NCBI GenBank assembly: GCA_000729835.1
Contig: JFHB01000123.1
Span: 1 to 64,000, forward strand
From: Atkinsonella hypoxylon
Taxonomy: Eukaryota; Ascomycota; Sordariomycetes; Hypocreales; Clavicipitaceae
Reading direction: 5' to 3'
Length of the DNA: 64,000 nt
Positions 46,751-60,281 of this stretch are shown here, piece by piece. The position numbers were made by a program, and so were the translations under genes. The notes under the pieces are model-generated. The model was not told the origin of the DNA, made no database searches, and saw only the letters and a program-made list of their open reading frames with translations. The stretch's first letter is position 1. Each line of letters starts with the position of its first letter.

Positions 46751-49687
46751 AAGCCCACTCATGAGAACTTACTGTCTCATTAGTCCAGGAAGCACGCACG
46801 GCCCATGGTAAGTCTGGTCTTCTAGACACAATGTATCCAAAGATGAGGCTGCAACTGGACCCTGGCAGTGCCGCCTTTTCTTTTACCGTTTCATGATGAA
46901 ATGAGCTTTGCGCGAACAGACCATGGCATACGGAATACAATGGCTCAAGTTTCCTTTCTTATTCAGTCAAGAATAAGGTTTTATGCCATTGTGCGGCAAG
47001 TGGCGACGTCGCAACATGGCTCGGGTGTTCCTCTGTACCTCGCAAACAGCAGATCAAAAGCTGGACATCAGGATAAGAAGCGCCAGGGTTTTGCAGCACA
47101 AATATTATTACCCGAGGCATGCGAATGCGGTTATAGAATGGAGACCTCAGCTAAGCCTTGGTCATATTTTTCACACAAGTGCTAATATCTCGGACAAACA
47201 GGCGCGGAGTAGAATACAATGTATCGGAGGGGCCCAGAGGGAAGGGAGGGGGCGTCTGGAATAAAGCCGGAGGCAGTTCAATAAGCATGTTGATCATACA
47301 TAGCCTTAACAAGAGCGGCGGAAAAAGACCAGTAGAAAAGCGAGATTGGACAAGCCTACAGAGTACAATCAGACCAGATCACTGCCAGAGTGAGTATATG
47401 CTCGTACCGCCGCAATCGAACGCCACTCGGGCCGCGTGGTTTTGAGTGCTTAGCGCCGTTACCGTTACTGTTCAACATAACAGCGGCCCAACACCCACTT
47501 GGAGGTTCGACAACAGGGCTGGGGAAGGCGGGCAGTGGTTCCCAAAATGTCGGGCAGTAGTACTCTATTATTAATTATTGCTCCAGTTCGTTGGTGAGAG
47601 GTGATGCCAGGTCCAACCTAGCTGCAAGGATTAGTTAGTGGTGCGGTGACGGGCACTAACTGCGAGTGGAAGCAATTCTTGGCAAGTACCTGCGCTAATA
47701 AGTAACATCTTTGCGAGCAGCATGCTCTTCACCAGGCAAGCTTGAGCGATTCGCTCTCTGCGTGTGTGAAATGGCAGACGCGGGGACGCATCGGCTCTGA
47801 AGAAACGATGGCTCTCAACGTAATGAGTTTTTGGTTTTGTACCTAGAAGAGCCCCCCATCGTGGGTGAAGGTGCCAAGGGGACGTCGAATTACACGGGCC
47901 CTCCTACCTGCTTACACATAGGGCAGGAGGGCTCGGGTAATTTGACAACCCGTGGGTGCTTGCCGGCCCTCACAGATGTCTGGTGCATGACCCACAGGAC
48001 TGGTAATACGAAAAAAAAAAAGACTGCTAAGAATAAAGCTAGTACGGAGTAGCAAAGTGGGATCGGTAAGGTTGTGCAAAGTCTACGACGACTTGTGCTA
48101 TAGTATAGTTAGTGGTACTGACACCTGCTTACAAGTACCGGTTTACAGCACCCATCACCTCTGAATTTCTGATTGGCCTACTATATCCCAGCCCACAACG
48201 GCTCTGCGGGTTTCGCGCACTCATTAAAGGCAATGTCAAGAGAAGCTAGCGGGGTGTCACAGGGTGTGAACTGCATGTCATCATATGCTCCAATGATCTC
48301 GTGCGAGCGCTATGCCATGATAAACTTCGGTGACAGAAAAGAAATCATGTTCCCCTCTCCCCTCTCCCCCGTCCCCTTTCCCCCTTTTTTTTTTTTTTTT
48401 TTTTCATTTTTACCCCTTCACGCAGCGGACAACGCGGTGACACTCCCCGACATCGTCGCCAAGCAGGCAGGTTTTGTCCTGGGCACGTCTCAGATGTGTG
48501 TGGGGGGAGAGCATGGGTTTAGAAGTATGCCGACGAAGACGTGGGCCGATATTGTAGTTCGTAGAGGAGAGCTCCAATGTTGTCGTATTGGGTATAGAAG
48601 GAGCGATATCCGGAACTACAAACGTAGTGGTTCGGCGAAGGCAAGAATGAACCAACGGGACAAATGGAAATTTCCATCTCATTGCCTTAGTGGCAATGGG
48701 GGTGAAGTGCCAAGACAAGACAGAGCAAGTGCTGCATCTGCTAAATTAGCACCTGCCTGCACCTGCCTGCACCTGGCCAGACCAACCGATAGGCAGCTCT
48801 AGGTAGGCAGCCCCGTGGGTTGACAGATTAACTGGGACATAGCCGTCTCCCACACCACAATTTGCCGAGGCACATTGTCCCGATTGATTTGTCGGCCCGC
48901 TTTGATCCCCACTTGGGGTATTGCCGGCTGCCTGGCAAGTCTCGCCGGTCGCGTTGCAATACCTGAAAAAAGAAAGAAAAAAAAAAAAAGACGCTGGAAT
49001 TGAGATGAGGTGAGTGGTACGGAGTAATTTGGCTCGATTTTATATCTTGAACCCCATATGGTAAGGAAAAGCAAGAAGACAACCAAGCCAAGAACCAAAT
49101 ACACGATCCATTCAATTGCTGTTCGGGAGCAGAGCAGAAAGCGACATGCATTCAATTCTCAGGAGCGAAAAGTGGACAGCAGTTCGCCGACGCAATTTAT
49201 GCACGCCAATTTGGCTCAGCAAAGTTCCACCTGCAAGGCAAGGCTTTATCGACCAGGCTGGGCTGGCGACGGCAGGCTTCTCCTTGGCTCATGTCATGGC
49301 TCCGCTAGCTTAGGTGCCTAAGTTGACTGCCAGGTCCCTTAGCCCTGCTCGCCCTGCTCATCCAGACAACAGACTACACCTGGGTTTGTGTCAGGAGACA
49401 AGACAGTCAGGTCAGTTGAACATTTTTAGATAACTCACGCAAAGAAAGAGATGGATTGCTCTGCTCGTCACTAGACCAGACTGTCGGGTATCATCCGTTG
49501 GACGTAGCCTTGCAGTCCATCCGCAAAACTTTATCGGTAGCATAGCACTGTAACATCCGGAATGCTCGCCGTACAGATCCACCGCGGCCAATCTAGCGTT
49601 GCTACTTCCCATCGTCCTACAGGATCGGACTACTCCCTTTCACTTCCCGGCACAATTTCACAGAGTCTGCAGGCCTGGTAGGTGGTG

Positions 49688-49890
49688 CCTAGGTAGGTAC
49701 CTAGGTAGGTGGGCAGGCCAAGAGGGAGGGGGGGACAAGAAAAACGACGGCTGTTGCCCGCAACTTGGGTAAGCAGAGCCATCATTCTTCTTGTCCCCCG
49801 GCGTGGGAGGTTAGGTTAGGTACCTACCAAACTCAAGCAAAGTACCTACCTACCTCCCTCCTAGGTACCTAGGTAGGTAGGCACCTAAGC
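49688..49890. repeat. Cluster of CCTAGG / AGGTACCT palindromes in inverted layout
   Basis: CCTAGGTAGGTACCTAGG at the left (from about 49688) is mirrored by TAGGTACCTAGGTAGGTAGG at the right (to about 49881) with TACCTACC units between. The arms could fold into a large imperfect hairpin. Confidence 0.6.
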
Positions 49891-52800
49891 ACGTTGCGTA
49901 GAGCACTCGGCCGAACCAGGGTGCTTTGACGTCGTTATCACGCCGTTGCGACGTATCAACCACTGTACTTGAATTCATAAGAAATTAGCTGGTGATAGAA
50001 GTACTAGTGATCTAGCCTTACACAAGTCCGCTGCATCAACCACACTTGTCGCAATTCAGTCTTGTCTTCACGGGCTTTTTGGCGTTTCGCCCCCTTGCAG
50101 ACGCTATGCTCCTTTAACGCCGCGACGAAGATCTTCTGACCCGGTAAGCTCTAACAACTGTGGGCAATAGCGCTTTTCTTCCAACTAGCATGGCAGCATA
50201 GTATAGTATAGGTAGGCATTTACTACCATGACGCGCCAACACGAGCCCTGGAGACCCTGACCAGCCTTTCACCGACTATGCACTTATACAGTAAGTAGTT
50301 ATGACAGAGGACAGAGTGTTCGTCATCCTTGTGTAGAGTCCTCTCATTGTGTCTGTGCTGTCTGTCCTACAAGCCAAGCGCCTTTAGCCTTACAAGCTAA
50401 GCTGTCAACCAGGAACCGGGTTGGCGTGCGACGCTTTCCCCCGTGTTCTTTTGGCTAACGCGAGGTACCTAGCTTGTATCGCAGAAAGGTGGGTCCGGCA
50501 CCGCTTTGCTCCTTTATCCCCCAGCCAGGTCGCGGATCCACCCATTTCTTCGATACGTGCTAGGTGACCCTCAAAAACCCGCTTCGCTTCGGCTGCGATA
50601 TGTGTAACGTACCACTTTAAATTGTTGAGAGTTCTATTTACGACGACATTCACATATAACGCCAAAACACTTCCACCTCAGCCTAGTCCTCATTAGTCCA
50701 CATCCCCTGCTAGCGACTTGCCTGAGGCCTTATTGACACTGCCAAGGGGATGAAGAGTTCTGTGCTGCTGTCTGTGCGTCGTTCTGTGGGTTCTGTGGGT
50801 CCTGTTGTGGCCAAATAATCAGGGAAAGCGCCGCTTTCCATGCGCCTATGATGCCGAAAAATTCGGCTGGCATACAGGTCTCGCATTGTATTCACAGTAT
50901 GCATATAATAAGCGCGCATGTTATCGTTATTATCCTTATCATTACTGCACTAGCACCTCCCTCTACTGCTCATTCACGTAGGAAAAACACCAGTGAAGGG
51001 AGAAAACCCTGTGTGCCGCTCTCACTCTCAGTCTCCTTCCCCAGCGACAACCCTTGATGTTCCCTTCTGTTGGGGGAATATATTGCATAGTATTAGTAGC
51101 ATTTTCCTGAATGTCATATATTCAAGACTGTGGAATCTCTTGGTCAGCTTGGTTTCTTTTTTACATTTCGTATCTGATAATACTACTTGATATTTCTTAA
51201 ATCTAAACTCTCGTAGGCCAATCGGAAGAGCAGCTTTGTGTCACAGAAACCATGATGTAACTCCTCGACAAAATGTCGGCTGAGCCGCAAACTTGCCGGT
51301 GAACTTGCAAGGTCTTGCCTTATATACCCCGCTACTCATTGTAGGACTCTACAATTCTTAAAGCGCACAAGGAATACGTTCCGCTGGCCGTAACCCGCCC
51401 TGAACTATCAAGCGTCGATTTATATTACAGAGTCGACTCCCGCGCCAGACTCTGTTTGCCAGAGGTCGTCACATGGGTCGAGATCTCCCATCGCCGCAGT
51501 AATAAGCCAACAAACTGAGCGCTTCATGGAAACACGCAGAGCTTTAGTCCTTGGACTCGTTTGGAGCCCCAGCACAGCGCGGGTTTTAGAGAAAGCTCTT
51601 GAGACCGTCCTTATTCGAGAGATATTTTAGGTCACAAACGCGAACGGGAAGCGCTCGTCTTTAGGGTTTGTGCCTTCGGTTCGAATGGATCTTCCTCAAA
51701 CGTCTCATATGGCTGTACCGAAAGAAGGCCTGCAATGGAACTAGTTCTTGAGATACTATGCCCACGTCAAAATAGAGTGGAGTGGAAATGGCTGTACATC
51801 CGAATCTCTTTCGGAGTTTGCATTCCGCGGGTTAGAACGGAAATAGCAACAGGCTGGAGTCTCAGTTATCAAGGAAATTGCATGAAAAATTGGCGAGGAC
51901 AGTTTCGAAACCGTATCTGTGCTTCTGGGTAGTACCGATCACCGATGGCGGTCTTTCATCCGGTGATATTATCTCTCTGCACCGTCTGGGTGAAGGCTGC
52001 TGCAAGGAACTCTCGCTGGCGGCAAAGGGGTGCCAAACATAGTTAGACATGATTTCTGGTAGAGCTTAGGGCTTATGCAAGCGGGATAGCAGTATAGAGG
52101 CTATAATAGGCTCGGTATTACTATATGAAGAGAGTAACCCGTACCTGATCTACGGAGTAGGAGAAAATACATATGATTGTGGGGCCCCCGGAAACGTGAC
52201 TGATGAACAAATGTTGGAGACAAATTGCTATCGTCGCAGAAGCCCCACTCTTTTTTAGGCAGCCGCCCCTCAATTTTGCTGATGCACTCCCCTCTCCCTA
52301 ATAACTAACTAGTTACACACTAAACACACAGAGAAACATTGACATACGGAGTAGAATCAAAGGAGATTGCTGAAAGCCTCCGTTGGGAAAGCCCTCATCG
52401 AAGACATATAACATTGCTTTGGTTTCCGTCTTTCTATTTATTTCTGTAGGCCTTCCTACCCTACCCAACTACTGGGTTATCAATTACTATGAACCCTTTA
52501 ATTGTGAAGCTGGGTAAATCCTTGATTACGACTACTTTCTGCAAATCATAAATAGTATTACATCTTCCTTTGATTTTCTCCCTAATCTAGATTAGTATTA
52601 GGCTACTTAACTTAAAGCATATGTTTAAATTTTATATAAGACAAGCTTGCAGTAGCTGTCGCGACAGAAAGGAGACGGTTAGTCTCAAACGTTGGGTCTC
52701 TGTTTGCAATGTAGTGCAACTACTACTGCAGAAGGAACATGGAAATACCAGAGCTGTAGGAACCTAACAGCATTCCTATCTACTGCAAATGTCTGTAAGC

Positions 52801-53397
52801 TGTGAAGAGGTTATTCCTGCAATGCAACCGGTAACACAGCCAGCAGTATAGCTGCAGTGGCGGCCTCTGTAGCAGCTGGAGGGCCAGAACAACTACCTAC
52901 GTGGCTTGACCAATGAATGTGTACACTTTTTGAAGAAGACGGCAGAAATTGCGATCTGAAGCGAATTAGCTCAAGTTGCAGGCCATGACTCCTTTCAAAT
53001 TCATAACTCAATGAATCAATCATGTTGATGATTTTAGTGCCTCTACGGAGTAGGGCGTGCCACGCAAATTCGCCGAGGGGTGCGGGCAAAACACCACCGA
53101 CTTGTCTAACCCCGACTTGTCTGAAGCAAGGTCGGTGGCGCTGCTGCTGTGACGATGGCAATTCTCTGCTGCGCGAAGAGTAGCTTGAACAAGCAGTCTG
53201 GTTGGTACTTGGATAGATGTTGGCCGAAAGTCGGCCTAATCGTCACCCGAGTGACCCACCCATTTTTGGTGACCAGCTGCCCATGCAGGTGCCACCCAAC
53301 AGGAAGAGAGCTGGGAACTAACTAGGCCGGTTGGTAGGCCGGTTGGTGTGTCGTCTTTGACTGGAGTACCTGCGTGGAATCACCTGCTCGACTACCT

Positions 53398-53448
53398 AGG
53401 TACCTAAGGTATCGGCCGAAATCCTGAACGAAGTCACCTTAGGTACCT
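53398..53448. repeat. Perfect 13-bp inverted repeat, 25-nt spacer
   Basis: AGGTACCTAAGGT (53398-53410) faces ACCTTAGGTACCT (53436-53448). Same AGGTACCT core as the 49.7 kb cluster. Confidence 0.75.
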
Positions 53449-56400
53449 GGTAATAGACCAATCAAAGATCTGGGCGATGGAAAGGCACTTAACTGCTTGC
53501 CCAAAGGTATGGCATAGTAAACTAGTTGTAGCCATTTCTCATTGAACAAAGAAGGAGGCACCCAGGCTATGCTGCATTTACTTACTAACTGGAATCTTCA
53601 CAGGTAGCTCGCATGTACTGTGGGTAGTGTGGGTCCCGAGACCTGCCTGGTGCCTTACGGCTGTCGAGCTATGACTTTCACTTCTCACACACACTCTCTC
53701 ACACATCCACACGCACACACCACCCCCTCACCACCCCCTCACCACCCCCTCCCCTCACCCCACAACAGCTGCAAAGGTGCAAAAATGTTCGAACGCTCAC
53801 TCAACCCCTGACCGTTCCCTTCGAAATCTAAGCCATCTCAGCCACCATCACGGAGTCGCGGTTCTCGAGCCGGGCTTGCTACGCTGATCAGAGTTCGGAC
53901 TGCTATATCATAGCTAATGGACTATATCGCTTCGCCCATCTGCTGCATCAAGAAGATGCATGTTGAAGGAATTACAAGTTCATGATCGGTGCATATTCAC
54001 TCACTCATTCTCCCTATTCGGGAGACCTTTACCCCCCTTTGAGGAAAGCCAGCCCCGGAATCCCCCCCATACAGGGGTGTCGCCTCCGAGCCGTCGAGAT
54101 TGAGCTGGTCAACATTTCACCTCAATCCGGGGCGATGGGCTCCATAATGGTACTTTCACCGGTTATCGTCTGCGACGTGTTCTGGACCCGGCATCACAAT
54201 GTCATGTGCTTACGATAGGTATAGCTCTGTCCATGCGGACAAAGAAGATCGCACATGTCTGCTTCCGTCAAAACGCGTATTCACTTCATTGTTTCGCCAT
54301 TAGAGATGCTCACCATCACAAGTCCCGAGGAACGAAATAGTGCAACCAGGGGATGACGCGCTGGGATACTGCAAAGAGGTATTACTCATGATAATCCCCT
54401 AATAGTCATGTTGCAGCGACGACTGAGCATTTTACGGTGGCAGGGCCTATTGTAAAGCCGACAATGCACGCTCGAGGCGGTTCAAGGGCATGCTTGTGCG
54501 AGGCCTCTTACTTTCTCTCTCTAAACGCCAACAACCGCAAATACCTTGACGCCTCTTGGCGCTTATAGCCACTGACACCTTCTGGTGCAACCTTGCTGGC
54601 AACGAGGAGAAATGAAGCGCCGCTAGCACATGTGTGGCTGTTGTGTGATGATCGATTGTCTGTCTTTTGCCAAGACAACATTCCAACAAATCTAAGATGC
54701 ATCGGTTCTCCATGACTTCGGGTCCGAGTCGAGTGGTATTCGGATGAAAAAAGGAGGGCGGCAAGAAAAGCAAATATACAGCACTCGTTGTTCTTCATTG
54801 CCCACCTTAGGTTTTACTGAACACGAACGTTACTATCATTAACGCCACAGACCATGGTATTATCACTAGCGGTGCCGAGGCAAAGGGTCAGACAGTTGGC
54901 CAGTCGATCATCTGACATGCACCATCTGAGCAATCCAGTCAGTTACAACCAAAGCAGTTTATTGTGGAACTAGCACCATTGGTTTCGCAACAGGAATATC
55001 AGCCGGTCAATCACATCTAGTCGTGCACGCTGCAGCAGTAGACAGCACGGTTAACCCATGAGTCCAACTACCGCGGCAAGAACCTTGCGACAAGGGCTCA
55101 AGGCCGTGGGGAAAAGGGATTCAACGTATCGAATGGGGAAAAAAGGAGTCAGTGAGTGGCTGACATCAGTCTATACTACAATGTGATATCTTGCATAGTC
55201 ACGACAATATGACTATTGCCAGAGAGCAAGCATCCGCAGGGCACATGGTGGATTTACAGACAACTTTCTGGGCCGTGGTTTCGCTCACGCTCCAAATATT
55301 CGCCCGGACTTGGCAGATGATGCAGGAAGCGGCATTCGCTACGGCCCTATACAGCAGTGGGTGCTGGAAACGCTTGGAAATGTTTTCAGTCTTGCAGTAC
55401 AAACTTCTTGGCACGCCACCGCCACCTTCTACCGTTCGTTGTTTTCCTCGAATTGTCTTTCCTCATGGTTGCACAGCACATTTGCAGTTCCATCTTCCCA
55501 GGAGAAAGCCGGCTGACCAGCTAGTTCACATGCACTCTCACAGTATTTCGCAAGACAGCGTGACAGGAAGGAGCCAGGGCCAAGTACGTGCTGCACAATG
55601 TACCATCAGCAGAAATTATATGGATGGCTGGCTGTGCCATCGGTGCTCTAAATGCCTTGTACATGAATGTACTCTGTCCTCCGCGCTGCATTGCGCACCC
55701 TGGCTGCCGCAGAGCGACGAGGTCGACTAATAAGCTGCGACAAAACCCTCCCCCCTTTTCTCTCTCTCTTCTCTCTCCCTCTTTCCCCCCATTCAAAACC
55801 ACACAATAACCGCATGGTTACCCCCGTTGTGAATGAATGAACTGGGCTGGTCTCTCGCATTGGAAGGCCCGAATCGCCCAAAGGCACGTTGCACGCCTTA
55901 GGCTCGCGAAGAACATGTTGGAATTGATCTTGAATGCTTGACGGGTGATCTAGTCGACGAAATCATTTTCGTTCTCCGATTTATTGAGGTGGCCATTCCT
56001 CTCACCCTGACCAAGCGGCTAAAATTTGGACGCAACATTGCATAGTGCATACTCCGTACAGGTCGTTGAGTCGGCACTTGTTTTGCAGGCCTGGCTGATT
56101 CTCACAGGCTACGGAGTACTAATGTTTACTTTGTCAGGAAGGCTGCCGTGCGCGAAGGCTCTTTCACAGGTGACCTGGCCATGTCTTAATCCACGTGCTC
56201 CACAAACTGACGGGCATCATGAAGAGGGCAGAGGCTGCCAGACAATAGACGGTCTCAACCTTCACTTTCACTGAAACTTGCGACAGAAGAAGTTGGAGAG
56301 CAAGCTGATTGTGCCACATGGATAAGATCCTATATTCTCTTCTTTCTTTCTTTCTTTTTCTTTTTCAAATGCTAGTTCCTCTTCTGGCGCCGCACAAGCT

Positions 56401-58139
56401 TCGCAGCATATCTGACTGCTTTCCTTCTTTAAGAAGTGCAATGTAAGCTTGGACGTTTACTCCCCGTTCCCCTTTGGTACTTTTCCTGACCTTCCGTCAC
56501 GCATCAAAGTGTATGAACCGGGATGTTTTGTCCATGCGCCTGACTCCCGGCCGGATATTCTCGGAGCGTAGCCCGCTACTTTGTCGGCTCGCAGGGCCAG
56601 TAACTCTTGCTGATTCGCCCGGCTAAGTCATTTGCGCGTGAACGACTGTTTTGAGAGTATCCATCATTGAGGATTCTCAAAGAGCTATTTCCCGCTCCCT
56701 TATCAAGACTATACTAACATTGAGTCGGTAGCTGTCTAGCCACTCTGAATCAGGAGAAAAAAAAAAGGTGTTACATGGCTTATCATAAGCTCGAGAGTGC
56801 CTCGCCGAAACCTGCGATCAAATCTACCAGAGTGCTACCATATATCGACACACAGTTCTCTGTCCTAGTGTGGCACCCACCTCCTTGCATTTCGCAGTCA
56901 CGGCCATTTGACTGTGCCCAATGAAATGCAGACAACAGTTACGCGACGGTCTTCTGCCAAGTTCACGGGACAAGGGAAAAGCTCCTGGACGGCAACACGG
57001 CACTAGGTGGAAAGCGTGGGACAGCCGGTCCGAAATACCTTTTTCCATCCGTTGTCGCCGCCCCTCAACAAGCTTGCAAAGCACAGCGCAGCTCCAGCAT
57101 GAAGAAACCCGCCCTCAAGCCATTCGGGAAAGCAGGTTTTTGATCTCGTGCATGAGTGGCTTGCATTTTTACCCCTCCATTGTAGCCTTGCGCCTCCACG
57201 GGTGCATAATGACATCAAAACCCCTGTATTCACAGCGCCAAACCTTTAAATCTGCCGCGCTACGGTCTGTTGTGCCTGTATAACTTTGTATCCGCCTCCA
57301 AGCAATCCACCTTGGCGCTGAAGCTAGAAGAGGCAACGGAAGAAAGATAGAGATAAATTGCCCAAACCGCCAAGTCGCAAACCTAGTCCCGGTTTCTCAA
57401 CTCTCCTTTCCCACCGAGAGCCAGAGGACGGAGAGGTACCATCCCAGCAGACATGTCGATGCATCTGCGCCAAGAATAGAATCAGGAAACTAGTGCGGTA
57501 TATGTGCCAGCATCTGCTTCGACTATTCCTTGCGATACCCGCAAAGTGACGCAGAATACATGTCCTCATTTACAATGTACATTCGCATCGCATCGCATCG
57601 CCTCGCCTCACCTCGCCTCGCCTCGCATGCCACTGCCATTCAAGTCCACGTCCCCCACATTCGTTCTGCCTCCCTTGTTGCCAAAGGTACTGCGTACATC
57701 GCAAGGACACGCACAACGTGGCGTGGTAGACTGGGCTCTCCCGGATACTGCGTTGGGAGGGGGCAAAAGTTCCCCAAAAGTTCCGACTGGTCGTAGGGGG
57801 TTCCCCTTGTGTCCGCGGAGCAGGCTTCCCGCTAGCCAGTTCTCGAGTATGACGAGGGATCCGTGGGGGGAGGGGGCGATATGAGATGATGACGTTTTGT
57901 CACGGTGGGCGGTGTTTTACCATGCGTTGGTGGTGGTGCTTGATGCCATCGGCTTGTTTGGGTCATGGTTTCTTGTCTTGCACAGGCGGGGGGGTTTGAC
58001 GACTGAGACTTGAATTGGTCCGCTCGGTATATGCTCCATGTTGGCTTGGGCTATGCTGGATGAAGTAGCGCAGTCGGCATCGTGGCTGTTAGTGGCTCAT
58101 CAATGACAGACAGCATGCGCATGCGCTACCACAGAACGT

Positions 58140-60281
58140 CTACAGAATGCGCCAATTCCCGTCGTCAGAGTCGGAATCTCCTCCATCGACCTGATCCTCT
58201 GCGTCTATGAGGGCCATTTGTACGAACCGTCGCACCCAGGCCTCCTGAGCTGGGTCTAGCCCGCCTGCTACCTGATCCTCTTGGTCTTGAGCGTGATGCT
58301 GGTGTCGGTTCAAAGGGGCGCCTGCTCCGCGGCCCATAGGTCTTGCGCCTCGCTGCTGTTGATGCTGCTGTTGCTGCCCACGAGGTCGATTGTGACCTCC
58401 TCGAGCAGGCGGGTCGGTGTGTTGCCCTCGTCCACGGACATCTCCGCGATGTGGTCCTCGAGGCTGTGCGTGTCCGCGCTCGGGGCCTCTCCTTGGAGCG
58501 GGAGGACGTGGAGGTTGAGGTTGAGGTGCTTGGTCTCGACGGGGTTGATTGTCCATGACACGTAGAACGAGGGGCGCTTCCCGGGCTACAGTGATTAGAT
58601 TACCGTTGTTGTCGACCGGGTGTCGAGGAGCGACATGGGCGTCTTCTTCCTCGTCTGTACCGAGTTCCTCGATCTCAGGGACGGCCTGGAGGAGTTCGTC
58701 TAGCTCTGCTGCTGCAGCGGCATCCGGTCCACGGCCTCCGACGAAGCCCAGCCCGACGTCGTCCCCGTCGCCGCCTTCGAGTTCCCACAGTCGCATGTAG
58801 CAAGACGTGACCTTGCCGTTCGCCTGCTGATTGTAATGCTTGTACGGATTCGCGGGGTCCAGCCATGATGAACACAGATAGCAGAAGTGAGTGTCGCATC
58901 GCGAACAAATCATGTGGTTGCATCCGTGTGTCTTTTGTGCGGGGGCATTGCACGTAGGACACGGACTCGTGTGGAGCTGGAGATATTCCATCGATGCCTT
59001 TTCCTCCTCGGTCAGCTCGTCCTTGTCCCGCTTGGATGTGCAGCGAACGAATTCTCCGTGCCAGGTTTGCAGGCAACGGCCGCAAAAGGCGAAGCCGCAA
59101 TCTTCGCATATACATAGGAGGTCGACAGGGTTGAACTTTTTCTTCGCCTTTTCGCGGCGCTCTGCAGACTGTCCATCGAGTGCTCCATCCGGACTCTCGC
59201 TCCGAGAAATGATGTCTTCGTCGACTGCTTCTGCAAAGTCTAGACCCTCCGGTTTCTTATGCTTCTTGGACCGAGCTGCACCATTACACCACAGACGAGG
59301 ACAGTAGATGGTGTCTTTGTCCGCTTCGAGCTCCGTCTTGTATTTAAGATACACGTACCGCTTTACCATCTCCTCTGACAGTCCGATTTGCAAGAGCTCG
59401 CTTGGGCTGACGAAGGTTTTGGACTTAGCTCCCGATTGGGAGGCCCGTTGCTTAGCACAGTTTGGTGCCAGACAGCGTACGGTGGCGAGATTCCCTTCCT
59501 TTATGGCACCATTGTAAAACTCCTGAAGGCACTGAATACAGAATATATGGCCACAGTCGATCATTTTGTGACACTTCGTACCCCTTTTAGGGTCTAGCAC
59601 CATACCATGTTAGCCATGCACTCTACAGTCATCGTGAACAGTAGCTTTGGAGCCAAAAAAAAACTCACCCAGGCAGATTCCACAGTCAAATGTTTCTTTC
59701 TCAAACGCTGCCCGTTTCGCCTTCATGTCAAAGTCCAGCACGGCAAGCTTGTGCTCCGGGTTCACCTCCAAAGTGCCTTCAGGGCCAATAGTTCCAAACA
59801 CGTTCTCCGCTTCTCTCTGCAAATGATCAATATATGTATACGCAACCATGTCTCTGCCCGCTTCTTCCCACAATCGCGGCCCATCATCTTCCAGAGCACG
59901 TAATGTCGTGTCAGCAAGCCATTGAGGCGTAGTGGAAAGAGTGACGACGGGAGCTTTATCCAAGGGGTATCCATCCGGCAGAGTGATTCTCAAGGATAAG
60001 GGCGGTAAATGCGACACAGAGACGGTATCTTCGGGGTCTCCCTGTGTGCCATTGCCTGCCGCTGGGTCCCCGTGCGTCGCATGCAAGGCTGAGGATGCAA
60101 CGGGAAAGACAACGGTGACAGCCTTGGCCGGTGCCACGGGAAGTTTGAGTTCAAAGGTAAACCTGGCTTCATTGCTGCTGCCCGAGGCCGAAGAGGCGTT
60201 TGAGTCTCGTATCTCGGGAAATATGGCCTCGAGGATCTCGAGCTCCATATACCGAGGGTCGTCATCCCCCGCATTGTCCAT
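58140..60281 (-). CDS. RWD plus RING-IBR-RING E3 ubiquitin ligase, RNF14/ITT1 type
   Basis: RBR-class E3 ligase with an N-terminal RWD domain, the layout of RNF14 and yeast Itt1, which act on stalled or terminating ribosomes. Exons are 60281-59669 and 59593-58140, giving 688 residues in phase; the join restores CGICLDPKRGTKCHKM. The RWD is about 1-175 (YMELEILEAIFPEI near the start). RING1 runs from about C200 (DCGICL, then CGHIFCIQCLQEFY). The IBR has CICEDCGFAFCGRC. RING2 has CPTCNAPAQKTHGCNHMICS with the expected catalytic Cys in GCNHM, then CDTHFCYLCSSWLDP. About 170 disordered residues follow, rich in Arg/Gly/Gln/Pro (RGRG, QQQQHQQQR), and a short acidic C-terminal end. The signature is complete, so activity is expected; the disordered RG-rich tail suggests RNA or ribosome contact. 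Confidence 0.93.

Larger units (their letters stand above)
43899..56118. repeat. Dispersed 9-mer TACGGAGTA, ten copies
   Basis: TACGGAGTA on either strand starts at 43899, 44565, 45468, 48043, 49018, 52151, 52345, 53044, 56050 and 56110, often inside GTAC...GTAC context. Outside this region I found only three more copies (14978, 21893, 21902). With equal base use about 0.1 copy would be expected in 12.2 kb. Function is unknown. Confidence 0.75.
43499..58139. other. 14.6 kb gene-poor region upstream of vib-1
   Basis: No coding region is supported. Frames up to 209 codons occur (for example 48173-48802, 55191-55730, 43951-44454), but none shows a family motif, a splice partner or biased composition, and many run through simple repeats. 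Contents: microsatellites, AGGTACCT inverted repeats (49.68-49.89 kb, 53.40-53.45 kb), ten TACGGAGTA motifs, a CACACA/CACCCCCT tract (about 53684-53762), poly-A/T runs (43627-43646, 48386-48403, 48977-48989) and AT-rich patches (for example 52470-52645) that may be RIP-degraded repeats. It may hold long regulatory DNA or a non-coding RNA. Confidence 0.55.

Noticed and set aside
46258..46764. 168-codon frame with HLPNHLPSHL repeats
   Set aside because: Produced by the 12-bp tandem repeat at 46387-46434; no other support.
48173..48802. 209-codon plus-strand frame
   Set aside because: Runs through a poly-T tract (FFFFFF) and short repeats; no family feature.
49801..49890. Telomere-like TTAGG repeats
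   Set aside because: Only two TTAGG units inside a TACC/CCTAGG-rich stretch; not a TTAGGG array.
55191..55730. 179-codon plus-strand frame in the gene desert
   Set aside because: No signal peptide, domain, motif or splice partner; composition looks like random translation (many Cys, His, Ser, Trp).
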